Part shown: positions 8,645 to 17,899 of the stretch, piece after piece
How the letters are laid out: every line of letters starts with the position of its first letter
Numbering within the stretch: the first letter of the stretch is position 1
Assembly (NCBI RefSeq): GCF_963665055.1
Contig: NZ_OY762015.1
Location: 1,408,501-1,472,500, forward strand
Direction of reading: 5' to 3'
Length of the DNA stretch: 64,000 nucleotides
From: an uncultured Methanobacterium sp.
GTDB lineage: Archaea; Methanobacteriota; Methanobacteria; Methanobacteriales; Methanobacteriaceae
Notes under the pieces: generated by a model
Told to the model about the DNA's origin: nothing
Databases searched by the model: none
The model's input: only the letters and a program-made list of their open reading frames with translations
Made by a program: the position numbers and the translations under genes

Positions 8645-9820
8645 ATGATGCATCAAGAAAAAAATTCAAACAATGAATCATCTTTCTGGTTAGAAATGTG
8701 TCCTGCTACAAACTTCCCCACATTAAATGAAGGGTTGAAAGTTGATGTGGCTATTCTGGGGGGAGGTATCGCGGGTATCACCACAGCAACACTGCTAAAA
8801 AAGGCAGGTTACACTGTAGCTGTTATTGAAGCAGGCAGGGTAGTTAAAGATGTAACCGTTGGCACCACCGCCAAAATAAGTGTTTCTCCAAGTAAAATTT
8901 ACAACAATCTTATAAGCACGTTAGGGATAGTTAAGGCTCAGAAATATGCCAATGCAAACAGTAACGCACTGGACAAAATTTCGGAAATTGTAGAAGAACA
9001 TGACATTGACTGTGATTTTCACCGTCTTCCATTATACATCTTCAATGAGTCCCTTGAAAAGGTTGATGAGCTTAAAAAGGAAGCAAAAGCTGCTGAAAAA
9101 TTAGGGCTCCCTGTGTTATGGGTAGATAATGTGCACTTACCATTTGAAACTGGGCCCGGTATTAAGTACGATAATCAGGCTCAATTCCATCCACGTAAGT
9201 ATCTTCTGGCCCTTTCAAATGACTTAGATGGAGACGGTAGTTATGTTTTTGAGAAAACCCGTGCTATCACTGTGAAAGAAGGAGAACTTAAGGAAGTAGT
9301 CACTGATCAAGGGTCAATTATGGCCCATAATGTTGTAATTGCAACCCATTCACCAGTATATGATCCTGATGGACTTCAAGCACATTTACACTCCGAAAGA
9401 TCCTACGTCATAGGTGTATATGTTAAGGGAGAGTTCCCTGATGGAATGTTCATTGACTCTTACCCGGTACACACATATCGCTCTACACCTACAGACAAAG
9501 GAGAAATGATCCTAGTAGCTGGGGAACACAGCCCAGTGAATGTAGAAGATAGAAGTCTTTACTATCATCGTCTTGAAAAATATGCACACGAGCACTTGGA
9601 TGTTGAATCAGTCGAGTATTTATGGTCAAGTAAAGACAGTGTGACTGATGATGGACTTCCAATGATTGGAATGACATCCCAAGAGGGAATATACGTTGCT
9701 GCGGGATTTGGATTTTGGGGTATGACCAATGGCACGACAGCAGCTATGGTCATAGCTGATCTGATTACTGGTAAACAAACAGATGCAACTAATATTTTCA
9801 ATCCACTACGTTTCAAATGA
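8645..9820 (+). CDS. FAD-dependent oxidoreductase (DAO family)
   Basis: This 391-residue flavoprotein has a Rossmann FAD motif VAILGGGIAGITTA at about residues 35-48 and the acidic residue of the second strand in VIEAG. A C-terminal GIYVAAGFGFWGMTNG is the FAD-closing motif of the DAO family. Related bacterial proteins often carry an extra C-terminal Rieske domain, which is absent here. A good AGGTGA site lies upstream of the ATG pair at 8645/8648. It is divergent from the dioxygenase gene and followed by an NTF2-like gene, suggesting a small redox or detoxification locus. The substrate is unknown. Confidence 0.85.
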   Translation: MMHQEKNSNNESSFWLEMCPATNFPTLNEGLKVDVAILGGGIAGITTATLLKKAGYTVAVIEAGRVVKDVTVGTTAKISVSPSKIYNNLISTLGIVKAQKYANANSNALDKISEIVEEHDIDCDFHRLPLYIFNESLEKVDELKKEAKAAEKLGLPVLWVDNVHLPFETGPGIKYDNQAQFHPRKYLLALSNDLDGDGSYVFEKTRAITVKEGELKEVVTDQGSIMAHNVVIATHSPVYDPDGLQAHLHSERSYVIGVYVKGEFPDGMFIDSYPVHTYRSTPTDKGEMILVAGEHSPVNVEDRSLYYHRLEKYAHEHLDVESVEYLWSSKDSVTDDGLPMIGMTSQEGIYVAAGFGFWGMTNGTTAAMVIADLITGKQTDATNIFNPLRFK

Positions 9821-9958
9821 TAAAGGTTTTTGAGGTTGATTGCATTGAGAAGATGAGTTTACCGTTTATAATGGTAAAATGGATAACTGTAACATTTTAG
9901 ATTGGAGCGTTCACATTTAGAAATAACACTTAAAACTGGATTTAGAGGAGTGAAATAA

Positions 9959-10357
9959 ATGATGAACATTGAAAGGGTGGAGAATCTATTTAAAAATCTT
10001 GAAAACGGGAACAGTGACAATTTTTTTGAACATGTTTCAGATGATGTTTCCTGGACTGTTATGGGAACTCATCCCCTTGCTGGAACTTATCATAGTAAAG
10101 AAGATTTCATTTCCCATACATTCAGGCGATTGAACCGGATACTGGAAGAAGGAGTGATTTTAAAGGTTAAAAATGTTCTCCTTCATGATGATACTGCAGT
10201 GGTAGAAATGGAATCCATTTCCACGGCTTTAAATGGAAAACCATTTAACAACACTTATTGCTGGGTGGTTTACTTCAAGAAAGAAGTTATTGTTGAAGTC
10301 CGGGCTTATGTTGACTCTGCACTGGTGCAGAAAGTTATAGATGAAAATGAAAAATAA
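9959..10357 (+). CDS. NTF2-like (SnoaL/ketosteroid isomerase fold) protein
   Basis: This 132-residue protein has the pattern of an NTF2-like cone fold: a helical start (VENLFKNLENGN), then VSWTVMGTHPLAGTYHSKEDF, and paired strands ending CWVVYFKKEVIVEVRAYVDSALV. Proteins of this type include isomerases and small-molecule binding proteins; the substrate cannot be read from sequence. A GAGGAG site eight bases upstream supports the ATG at 9959. It follows the FAD oxidoreductase on the same strand after 138 bp, so co-regulation is possible. Confidence 0.75.
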   Translation: MMNIERVENLFKNLENGNSDNFFEHVSDDVSWTVMGTHPLAGTYHSKEDFISHTFRRLNRILEEGVILKVKNVLLHDDTAVVEMESISTALNGKPFNNTYCWVVYFKKEVIVEVRAYVDSALVQKVIDENEK

Positions 10358-10362
10358 AATAA

Positions 10363-10507
10363 ATTCTGCCGAATATTAGTTTATTCTGCCCAAATACTAA
10401 ATCTCGCAGCCAAATACCAGTTCAAATAAAATACTAAATCTCACAGCCAAATACTCGTTCAAATGGCCTAAATACTAATTCATTACCCCAATACCAATTC
10501 TCATAGT
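10363..10507. repeat. Degenerate tandem repeat between convergent genes
   Basis: The stretch contains five or six diverged copies of a roughly 20-30 bp unit centred on GCCAAATACTAATT and CAAATACTAAATCTC. They vary too much to fix an exact period. They lie between the stop of the NTF2-like gene and the stop of the convergent membrane protein. Confidence 0.6.
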
Positions 10508-10533
10508 AATTCAACATTATTTCAAAAATACAC

Positions 10534-10935
10534 CTAATTTTCATTCGTGGTTCGGTATTCTTCTGGAACTTTTAAATGCCTGTATTTTTTATAACCATAA
10601 AACCATCTGATTGACCATAAAAAATGGAAAATTGATACCAGAATAAAGGAAATGGCAAAAATATACAGGATCAAACCTAAAAAAACGTTTATAAACCCTA
10701 TTATTAAAAATGAAATTGGATTTTTAAGGAGGAATGTGACCACACCAGATAGGCCCAGTGCTCCCCCAGATAGGGATAGGACTGTTTGAGCTGAACCACC
10801 AACCAGAAACCAGAGGAATGCAAGAATAGCAATTAAAATTCTAAATAAAGATTTACGGGGAGATAACTGTTTTTCCATCTCAGCAGATAACTTTTCTTCT
10901 TCATCAGGAATCTTTTCTTTGTTATCTTTATCCAT
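10534..10935 (-). CDS. Membrane protein of unknown function, 133 aa
   Basis: A charged N-terminus of about 28 residues precedes three hydrophobic segments (about 30-50, 55-75 and 78-108). A basic C-terminal tail (GYKKYRHLKVPEEYRTTNEN) follows. I do not recognise the family. The start is supported by a GGGTAGA sequence upstream. It is transcribed away from the SulP transporter at 11146, with about 210 bp of very AT-rich DNA between them. Confidence 0.6.
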   Translation of the reverse strand: MDKDNKEKIPDEEEKLSAEMEKQLSPRKSLFRILIAILAFLWFLVGGSAQTVLSLSGGALGLSGVVTFLLKNPISFLIIGFINVFLGLILYIFAISFILVSIFHFLWSIRWFYGYKKYRHLKVPEEYRTTNEN

Positions 10936-11145
10936 ACTATCTACCCAAATCCAACTATGTTAAAAATATAGTTGTGAACAATAATCAATTTTATCATTTA
11001 ATCCTTTTATAAAAAAATGATTTAACAAAAAAATTGTGAAATTTATTTGTTAAATCCGTATAAATCTAAAAATTAATTAATTTTAATTAAAAAGATCAAC
11101 AAAATATGTATTAAAACAATTTTTTAAACTTTGCAGGATGTTATT

Positions 11146-12828
11146 ATGAAATCCCTATCATCATATCTTCCCATAACCAGATGGGCCCGAAACTACAATA
11201 AAGACTGGTTACGGCCAGATATAATAGCTGGGATTACTGTCGGGGCATTTATAATCCCTGAATCCATTGCATACGTATCTTTAGCTAATCTACCACCGGA
11301 AATTGGTTTATATTCTGCAATGGTTGCGGTTTTAGTCTATGCCATTTTTGGAACATCCCGCCAGTTATCAGTTGGACCACTCTCCACCCTTTCCATACTG
11401 GTCGGTTCCACACTGGGTTCTTTGATGATCCCCAACACTGCCCAGTATGCCATGATAGCATCCTTGATAGCAGTTATAGCCGGTCTCCTAGCCCTACTGT
11501 CATGGGTTTTAAGATTAGGATTCATAGTTAAATTCATATCCAAGCCAGTTTTAACTGGTTTTCTGGCAGGTATAGCATTATTCATTGCCTCCGGCCAGAT
11601 TACCAAGTTATTCGGAATATCAGGAGGTTCTGGAACTTTTTTTCAACGCATATATTACTTTTTAATCCATATAGATCAAACTAACTTACCTACCCTTGCA
11701 GTTGGTGTGGGTGGAATCCTGTTTTTGTACCTGGCAACCAAAAAATTTCCAAAATTACCTAACACACTCTTCCTGGTTTTAGGATCAACTGTACTCATTA
11801 CTTTAACCAACTTGACCGCTCTAGGAGTAAGTGTGGTCGGTCAAATTCCTCAGGGATTACCTTCCCTTGTAATTCCCGATCCTTCCCTGTTGGATGTGAA
11901 TATCTTAATTACACTGGCGGTTACAGTCTTTCTCATAAGTTACATGGAAGGATATTTATTTGCAGCCGAATATGCAACCAAAAACAGTTATAAAATTGAT
12001 AAAAATCAGGAGTTATTAGCTTTAGGAATGTCAAATGTTGCGGTAGGGTTGTTCCAGGGATTACCTATTGGTGGGGCATTATCTAGAACTGCAATAAATA
12101 ATGATAGTGGTGCTAAGACCCAACTGGCAGGAGCTATATCTGGACTAGTTATTCTCCTGGTCCTGTTATTTCTAACCGGCATTTTTACCAACTTACCTGA
12201 GACCATACTGGCAGCCATTGTAATATTTATTATAAAGGGTCTGGTGGATCTACCACACTTTCGCAAGATCTACAGTTTCAGTAAGATAGAATTTGCCATT
12301 GCCATAGTTACTTTACTTGTTGTGTTGTTCTTTGGGGCACTGGAAGGCATCGTGATTGGAGTAATATTATCAGTGGTGGGGTTGATTAAGAAAATGTACA
12401 ATCCTCACATAGCAGTGCTGGGAAAAATGCCCGGTAAAGATCAGTTTTTAGATATTAAACGACGACCGGAAGCACATATAATACCAGAGATACTCATTGT
12501 CAGGGTTGATGGGTCTCAAATATTCCTTAACACTGAAGACATAAAAAATAACATTCTTAACATGGCAGATCATGAATATGCGGATACAAAACTACTTATT
12601 CTAGATTTTGAGGCCACATCCTTCATTGATCATTCTGGAACTGAAATGTTAGAGGATCTCTACGATGAATTAAACCGTAGGGGGATCAAGCTTAAAGCAG
12701 CCAATATGTACGGCCCCCTGAGAGATTCTCTTCAAAAAACAAAATTAGAAGCAGAAATTGTAGAAAGTCCTACTTCTTTAACCATAGAAGATTGTATTGA
12801 AATTTGGAAGTCAGAAACTGGTAATTAA
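11146..12828 (+). CDS. SulP-family anion transporter with STAS domain
   Basis: This 560-residue transporter has an N-terminal RPDIIAGITVGAFIIPESIAYVSLA signature region typical of SulP/SLC26 permeases, about ten to twelve membrane helices up to residue 425, and a cytosolic STAS domain from about 445 (LIVRVDGSQIFLNTEDI, LILDFEATSFIDHSGTEML). SulP proteins carry sulfate, bicarbonate or other anions; the anion here is not deducible. An in-frame TTG lies at 11131, but the ATG at 11146 is better spaced behind GGATG and begins at the conserved SYLPITRWARNYN. Confidence 0.9.
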   Translation: MKSLSSYLPITRWARNYNKDWLRPDIIAGITVGAFIIPESIAYVSLANLPPEIGLYSAMVAVLVYAIFGTSRQLSVGPLSTLSILVGSTLGSLMIPNTAQYAMIASLIAVIAGLLALLSWVLRLGFIVKFISKPVLTGFLAGIALFIASGQITKLFGISGGSGTFFQRIYYFLIHIDQTNLPTLAVGVGGILFLYLATKKFPKLPNTLFLVLGSTVLITLTNLTALGVSVVGQIPQGLPSLVIPDPSLLDVNILITLAVTVFLISYMEGYLFAAEYATKNSYKIDKNQELLALGMSNVAVGLFQGLPIGGALSRTAINNDSGAKTQLAGAISGLVILLVLLFLTGIFTNLPETILAAIVIFIIKGLVDLPHFRKIYSFSKIEFAIAIVTLLVVLFFGALEGIVIGVILSVVGLIKKMYNPHIAVLGKMPGKDQFLDIKRRPEAHIIPEILIVRVDGSQIFLNTEDIKNNILNMADHEYADTKLLILDFEATSFIDHSGTEMLEDLYDELNRRGIKLKAANMYGPLRDSLQKTKLEAEIVESPTSLTIEDCIEIWKSETGN

Positions 12829-12920
12829 TGTTCAGAAATTTGAATGTATTTATGATTTAAGTAAAATAGAGGCATTTGTAGTCTTATATCACGTAAAATA
12901 CCCAAATAATATTAGAGTAT

Positions 12921-13673
12921 TTAATCTTCCAGACATTGTTGAAAATCAGCCAGCAGGGAAATTAGATTAAATCCTTTTTTAGTGATCATGTAGTCCCCTC
13001 GTTCATGTCGCTGGATGATGAGATCACTTTCCAGGAGTTTCTGGATGTGGAAGAGTAAGTTACCTCCACGAAGTCCAGTTAATTCAGAAAGTGCTGAAAA
13101 GCTATATGTTTTGGAGGCCATGGATTTGAGTATTTGCAGCCTAATTTTATTGGATAAAGGCTCAAGTACACTTTTAACAATTTCTTCCTCATTGATAACC
13201 GATATTTCTGTCTTAATTTCATCATTAGAATTGTATATCTGTAACGAACCTATGAGATTTAACTGTTTCTCAAAAAGAGAGTTAACTTCCCTAAAACAAA
13301 TATCACAATCATCAAAAGATGCCTTTTTTCGTATTTTATTCAGTTCATCCCTTTTTCCAGTGATAACTTCATTGGAAATATTTCCATGGCGTATGTTTTT
13401 TGAATTGTCCTCTAAAAAATCGGTGAATATTGATTTACAGGTGTCTCTCATGGGACATGGATCTACCATTCCATTTTCCAGACCATTTTCAATATCACCA
13501 TCAATATAAGCTGTGAATGAATCTAAAAAATCCTTCCTTAAATTAGCCATCATTAAATTTAGATATTCCTGATTGGATCGTTCCATTAACCGTTTGATAT
13601 CACGATGAATTGCCTCCAATTTAGCAGGAGTATCGTAAATTCCAGAATTACTCATCTTATTCACATTTTCCAT
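12921..13673 (-). CDS. ArsR-like winged-helix regulator with N-terminal cysteine domain
   Basis: This 250-residue protein has a helical N-terminal domain with paired cysteines (CPMRDTC at about 72-78 and CDICF at about 118-122), which could bind a metal or cluster. A C-terminal winged helix (LSNKIRLQILKSM, SFSALSELTGLRGGNLLFHIQKL) follows. The frame opens at ATG 13673, but a TATATAAA sequence on the same strand lies only about 8 bp before that codon; an archaeal promoter there would initiate inside the reading frame. The in-frame ATG at 13655 is therefore an alternative start. It is divergent from the MTH865 gene, a likely target. Confidence 0.75.
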   Translation of the reverse strand: MENVNKMSNSGIYDTPAKLEAIHRDIKRLMERSNQEYLNLMMANLRKDFLDSFTAYIDGDIENGLENGMVDPCPMRDTCKSIFTDFLEDNSKNIRHGNISNEVITGKRDELNKIRKKASFDDCDICFREVNSLFEKQLNLIGSLQIYNSNDEIKTEISVINEEEIVKSVLEPLSNKIRLQILKSMASKTYSFSALSELTGLRGGNLLFHIQKLLESDLIIQRHERGDYMITKKGFNLISLLADFQQCLED

Positions 13674-13836
13674 GATTTTATATAGATTGTAAGCAGATAA
13701 TAAAGGTTTCTTTATGACCCTTAAGGTTATATTTGTGTATAAAAGTGCACTTAGTATATTTTAATGACGGTTTAGTATATATTTCTAATTAACGATAGTT
13801 ATAGTTGTAATTAGTTATAACATGGAGATGATAAAA
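13674..13836. promoter_or_regulatory. Divergent regulator/MTH865 intergenic control region
   Basis: This 163-bp region must hold both promoters of the divergent ArsR-like regulator and the MTH865 gene. On the minus strand TATATAAA lies at about 13677-13688. On the plus side TTAGTATAT occurs twice (around 13751 and 13771). A partly symmetrical run of GTTATAG, TTGTAATTAG and TTATAAC lies just ahead of the MTH865 ribosome-binding site. The latter is a plausible operator, by inference only. Confidence 0.4.
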
Positions 13837-14076
13837 ATGGGAGTTAAAGAAGAAATACATGCACAGATTGTGGGAGCACTGTCAGGAGCCGATTTCCCCA
13901 TAACAACACCAGAAGCACTGTTATCCTCATTTCCAGATGGGGCAGAAACCACTTGCAAATCAGGGAATGTTGAGCTGAAAGCAGGTGATGCCGGTCAGGT
14001 GTTAACTGCAGATGATTTCCCCTTCAAATCAGCTAAAAATGTTGCAGATGTAATTGTTGAAAGAGCGGGGTTATAA
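13837..14076 (+). CDS. MTH865-family protein
   Basis: This 79-residue protein is very similar to the Methanothermobacter MTH865 family: KEEIHAQIVGALSGADFPI, then TPEALLSSFPDGAETTCKSG and a helical end VADVIVERAGL. That family adopts a small EF-hand-like helical fold of unknown function, without calcium ligands here. A GGAGATGAT site at 13824-13832 places the start at the ATG at 13837 rather than the ATG at 13822 that overlaps it. It is divergently transcribed from a cysteine-containing ArsR-like regulator. Confidence 0.85.
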   Translation: MGVKEEIHAQIVGALSGADFPITTPEALLSSFPDGAETTCKSGNVELKAGDAGQVLTADDFPFKSAKNVADVIVERAGL

Positions 14077-14437
14077 ATAACCCATATTTTTTTAAAAAAA
14101 CCGCTTAACTTAATCTTTTCTACTATTTCTCAACTGGAAATTATATTTAGTTCAATTTATACTGACAAGTTAAACCTAGAACTGTGCAAAAGGATATTAT
14201 AATTAATAAATTTTGTTAAAACACAATGTTTTTGCAGTTACTCCTTCAAATTTTTTACAAAATTTACTTGTTTTTATAAAAAGAGGAAAAATAAAAATTT
14301 TAAATTTTTAGACAATTTTCAAATAATTTCTAGAGTTAAATCTATTTTAAAAGAATTGGTGTAAAATTAAATCTATTTTAAAAGAATTGGTGTAAAATTA
14401 AATTTTACACTACTAAATTTAAAATTAAGTTCCAATC
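14077..14437. repeat. Intergenic gap with 31-bp tandem duplication and palindrome
   Basis: The gap lies between two convergent genes. A 31-bp unit beginning AAATCTATTTTAAAAGAATT is duplicated in tandem at 14338-14368 and 14369-14399. The end of the second copy, GTGTAAAATT, pairs perfectly with the following AATTTTACAC around a single A (14390-14410), forming a hairpin that could terminate the convergent transcripts. The rest is AT-rich, with no coding signal. Confidence 0.8.
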
Positions 14438-15082
14438 TTATTTTTGTGATTCTCCGGGTTCTTGTGATAGCTCAAAGGACTTAAGTTTGCTTCTTGTGGT
14501 TAAAAGAAATGCAAGGAAAACGAGGAATCCGAATATAATGCCCACGATATAATCCAATGTAGTAAAGGCATTGGTTGTGTATGCATAGAATAGTATTACC
14601 ACTGAGTAAGGGTTTAAGATTAACCAAGTAGTATAAAAGCCAGGATTAGCTCCTTTCTCTGTAAATTGGAATATTGCAGTGTGCATAATTCCGTTCATAA
14701 TGAAAAGGAATACAATGAGACCTATTCCAACCCACGGTGTTATGTATATTGTCAATGCACTGATTATAGCAAAGAACCATGCAAACGCATTAGTAAATAA
14801 TTCATATCCGTTAGTTAGAGGATAATCCGGTCGTGGCGGATTTAATCTAGCGAAAGTCTTTGTATTGAAATATTCTTGAAATCCACCTTCAGTAATTCCT
14901 CCATTAACTCTAATAACATATTCTTCGGTTTCATGGATCATAAGCAATGGCAATAAAGCCCAAAATAAGAATGCCAACCATGTGAAACTAGGATCCGTAT
15001 ATTTAAAGCATGCTAAAAGCACCAATAACATAGGACCTATAAAAGCAATGCCCCCCTTCCATATTATATTATAATCTTCCAT
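14438..15082 (-). CDS. HXXEE-motif membrane protein
   Basis: This 214-residue membrane protein has five or six hydrophobic segments. A conserved IHETEEY motif (His-x-x-Glu-Glu) lies at about residues 49-55 at the end of the second helix, with a long loop after it (ITEGGFQEYFNTKTFARLN). This matches the HXXEE domain family, thought from the motif to be membrane metal enzymes of unknown activity. A TGGAGG site is well spaced before the ATG at 15082, so the in-frame ATG seven codons upstream is not used. Confidence 0.8.
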   Translation of the reverse strand: MEDYNIIWKGGIAFIGPMLLVLLACFKYTDPSFTWLAFLFWALLPLLMIHETEEYVIRVNGGITEGGFQEYFNTKTFARLNPPRPDYPLTNGYELFTNAFAWFFAIISALTIYITPWVGIGLIVFLFIMNGIMHTAIFQFTEKGANPGFYTTWLILNPYSVVILFYAYTTNAFTTLDYIVGIIFGFLVFLAFLLTTRSKLKSFELSQEPGESQK

Positions 15083-15519
15083 ATTAACAGCCTCCAAGTG
15101 CATAATTTAAATTGTGAAATTATAAGCTAATTTTATAAAAAAAATTCCTAATTTCTATTACTTTAATATTAATGTATGATAATCTCAAACTATTTTCTTA
15201 AATTACACCCCCTATCAAATTAATCACTAACATATTATCGTTATATCCCAAAAATGTTACTATAATTTCACCAACCATCAACAGAGTGTCTGATCTGGTG
15301 TGCAAATCCACAAGTCTATCCCAATGGTTTTATAAGAGTTTGATTAATAATTATATCTAGAATTAGTAAGTTATAACATAAATCATATATAAACAACGAA
15401 AACATTTAGTTCATTGTTAAATTTTTACTACTCATCCATTGAGACCTCATACTTCCAAACCACATTTTTTCCATAAAACCAAATATATTATTATTAATAT
15501 GGTCTAAAGGAGGGATAAT
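15083..15519. other. Intergenic region between divergent membrane-protein genes
   Basis: The stretch holds the promoters of the HXXEE gene (minus) and the DUF5518-like gene (plus). AAATATATTATT at about 15480-15492 is a possible TATA element for the plus-strand gene. I see no further gene or strong repeat. Confidence 0.4.
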
Positions 15520-15900
15520 ATGGTAGAAATAAAATGGACTACTGTGAAAAGAGGTTTATTGTTATCGCTAATCTTATGGCTTATTCTTCGAGAAGTTGCA
15601 GGAGATATTGGAGGTGTAATTGGATTTGTGGTAGCAACAATAGTTGTCGGTTACAGAGTTGATGAAGATTATAAAAGCGGTGCAATACATGGAGCACTAG
15701 TTGGTATGGTAGGTGGTATTATAGGAGGATCAATCATACTGATTTTATACCTCATCGGGTTAGGAGACATAGCAAAACAGCTTTGGCCAGTTACAGGAGT
15801 AATAGAAGCCATCATAGTCATAATCTTATATGCAACAGTAGGGGCCATTGGTGGCACCATAGGCTCCGCAATCGAAAAATTCCGCCAACCACCGGCTTAA
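15520..15900 (+). CDS. DUF5518-like membrane protein
   Basis: This 126-residue glycine-rich membrane protein has four hydrophobic segments. The third and fourth begin GMVGGIIGGSI and ATVGAIGGTIGSAI, a glycine-zipper pattern resembling the small DUF5518 proteins common in Methanobacteriales. The call rests on that resemblance. AAGGAGGG is well spaced ahead of the ATG. The next gene starts 13 bp after the stop, so they form a transcription unit with the 147-residue protein and probably the 55-residue membrane protein beyond. Confidence 0.65.
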   Translation: MVEIKWTTVKRGLLLSLILWLILREVAGDIGGVIGFVVATIVVGYRVDEDYKSGAIHGALVGMVGGIIGGSIILILYLIGLGDIAKQLWPVTGVIEAIIVIILYATVGAIGGTIGSAIEKFRQPPA

Positions 15901-15913
15901 CAAGGGTGATATT

Positions 15914-16357
15914 GTGATTAGTGTGGCAATTGTGAAAAGGCGTTTAAAAGAGGGGAAAACATACGAAGATTTCCGCAAAGCTTGGTATCACACTGTTGGA
16001 TTTGGTACAAAAAATAAGATGTATAGCTTGATAAATGCCTTTGATGAACGTGAAATTATCGTTATAGGATTCACTGAAGTAACCACAGAAACAGAAGATA
16101 TTCTGGAAGGTTTGAGAATAGATGTAAAAGAACGGCTAGACAACCCATTGGACGATGTTATTGAACCAGAGATAGAACGGGACTTCGGAATTTTGATATC
16201 AGAAGATGATTTCTCAGCTGAGGGTGCCATAGAATACAAAAACCCCACTATTGATGGAAAAGAAGTTGATATTGACGAAGTATTCAAGGGATTAATAGCT
16301 TGGAAACAGGGCCTAGAACAAGCATCACAAGAAAGAGACACTGCAAAAAAACAATAG
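15914..16357 (+). CDS. Hypothetical protein, possible dimeric alpha/beta-barrel
   Basis: This 147-residue soluble protein begins ISVAIVKRRLKEGKTYEDFRKAWYH, resembling the start of dimeric ferredoxin-like (ABM/Dabb-type) domains, and then gives a strand IIVIGFTEV. The acidic second half (DNPLDDVIEPEIERD, EVDIDEVFKGLIAWKQ) has no motif I know. The start is GTG at 15914, supported by GGGTGAT upstream. The fold assignment is a guess from the first 60 residues. Confidence 0.6.
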   Translation: MISVAIVKRRLKEGKTYEDFRKAWYHTVGFGTKNKMYSLINAFDEREIIVIGFTEVTTETEDILEGLRIDVKERLDNPLDDVIEPEIERDFGILISEDDFSAEGAIEYKNPTIDGKEVDIDEVFKGLIAWKQGLEQASQERDTAKKQ

Positions 16358-16504
16358 CATTACCCAAGATATCACTGAAACTAGATTTTTTTTATCTTAC
16401 CTAATCATGAATTTATTTTATTTAAAGTACAACCCGATGAAATAGATACAGGTCAATTAGAATTCTTTGAGTTGTATTTAATTTATCAAAGGGGAGATAT
16501 TTAG

Positions 16505-16672
16505 ATGGCAAATTTAATTATAAATATATTCTATGTACTATTAGCACTGATTATTGTAGTCTTTTTAGATTTTAGATATTTTAAAAACGATTTTCAGAAA
16601 ATATTAACGACAAATATACTAATTTTTATAGTATTTGCTGCTGTCTATTACATATTTTTAAGTAATTTATAA
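16505..16672 (+). CDS. Small two-helix membrane protein, 55 aa
   Basis: An ATG at 16505 preceded by AAGGGGAGA opens a 55-codon frame ending TAA at 16670-16672. The product has two hydrophobic helices (about residues 4-21 and 36-52) linked by a basic loop LDFRYFKNDFQK. The clear ribosome-binding site and clean two-helix pattern argue that it is real despite its size. It follows two small genes on the same strand. Function unknown. Confidence 0.6.
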   Translation: MANLIINIFYVLLALIIVVFLDFRYFKNDFQKILTTNILIFIVFAAVYYIFLSNL

Positions 16673-16724
16673 AAGAATGAGATAAACTAATAATTACGTT
16701 ATAAAAATGGTTAATTGAGTTAAA

Positions 16725-17522
16725 TTAACTCTTAATAATCATCCGTATGAAATGATAGATAGTATAACTTGATACAATTAGAATAGCTAAAATAGTTAAA
16801 GGGAGGATATAAAAAAGTTTAGAGGAGTTATCCCATAAAAAAAGCCCTATACCCACTATAGAAAGAATAATTAAAGTTACCGTGGGAATTAATGAGTCTA
16901 TTGTGTTCCACAACGAGTTTGATTCGGGTGGTTTGATTTGAGGTTTTGAGGAAGGATAATATTCAAGTTCTCCCCCACATTGACACACGTCAAAATCTTC
17001 AGGAAGTTCTCCGGGTTGTAATTTGTAATAACCTCCACACTTTTGACATACTATGTAACCATCATAATTGGGTTGTAAATATTTCAAGACGTCAATAATT
17101 CCTTTGAAAGTATCGTTATAAAGTGCGTTTCCATAAACAAGACCACTGAAAATAATTACCGACCAATTATTAATTGCTCTGGAAATTTTTAAAAACGTAT
17201 TATCCTTTTCTGAATATATTTCAATTTTAAACCTATACCGTAAAGCCATATATCCAACTACTAAACGTGCCAAAGCACTTCCAGTACCATAAATACCATC
17301 AATAGGTGTGCCTTCCTCTAAACGGTAATTTGCATCTTCAAACATATTTTTGATAGTAATGGATAGATCTTTAACCGGCCAATAATCAAAATCAATAATG
17401 CATGCATTATCAACCCATTCAAGAGGTCTTTCCATTTCGATTAATTTTTCCAATTCCGTATCAGGGTCAAATCCCCTTCTTACCGCCTCTAACCTTTTGC
17501 TAATATCTTCATTAGAAACCAT
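16725..17522 (-). CDS. Hypothetical protein with zinc ribbon and two C-terminal membrane helices
   Basis: The 265-residue product has an alpha/beta N-terminal region (1-150) that I do not recognise. A zinc-ribbon-like pair follows (CQKCGGYY at about 158 and CQCGGELEYY at about 179), and two membrane helices end the protein (about 207-227 and 232-255). The zinc ribbon immediately before membrane anchors recalls membrane-bound quality-control or sensor proteins, but this is only architecture. GGGGGTG places the start at the ATG at 17522 rather than five codons upstream. Confidence 0.6.
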   Translation of the reverse strand: MVSNEDISKRLEAVRRGFDPDTELEKLIEMERPLEWVDNACIIDFDYWPVKDLSITIKNMFEDANYRLEEGTPIDGIYGTGSALARLVVGYMALRYRFKIEIYSEKDNTFLKISRAINNWSVIIFSGLVYGNALYNDTFKGIIDVLKYLQPNYDGYIVCQKCGGYYKLQPGELPEDFDVCQCGGELEYYPSSKPQIKPPESNSLWNTIDSLIPTVTLIILSIVGIGLFLWDNSSKLFYILPLTILAILIVSSYTIYHFIRMIIKS

Positions 17523-17668
17523 TTTACACCCCCACATAATAAATTATTCTTGAATATGATTATTATTATATGATATAAATTATTTATCAAAAAATAATAA
17601 ATCTTAAAAAGCTATTAAAACTAAAATGACTGATATAAAAGGAAAATGAACTCTAAAAAGACTTTCAA

Positions 17669-17734
17669 CCTCATGACTTTCAACCATCCTACACTGCGAA
17701 CCAAAATGTCCGCATAATGCATTCTGGAATAGAA
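17669..17734 (+). repeat. Dispersed hairpin repeat, copy 1
   Basis: This 66-bp sequence begins CCTCATGAC and ends ATTCTGGAATAGAA. It aligns, at roughly three quarters of positions by eye, with 18828-18892 in the same orientation. The centre reads GCGAACCAAAATGTCCGC, a weak hairpin. It lies between the 265-residue zinc-ribbon gene and the GNAT gene. Confidence 0.65.
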
Positions 17735-17899
17735 TGATAATTCAAAGATTAAATCATTACACATCTTCAAAAACTTAAAAAAAATTATGAGGATTAGGAA
17801 GATTCAAATTCTCTCACAGATGTCGAATTCTCAAAGGTTTCACCTAATATTTTTTCCCCATTAAGAGAAAAATTACTTCGAAATGTTCTTTTTGTTATT

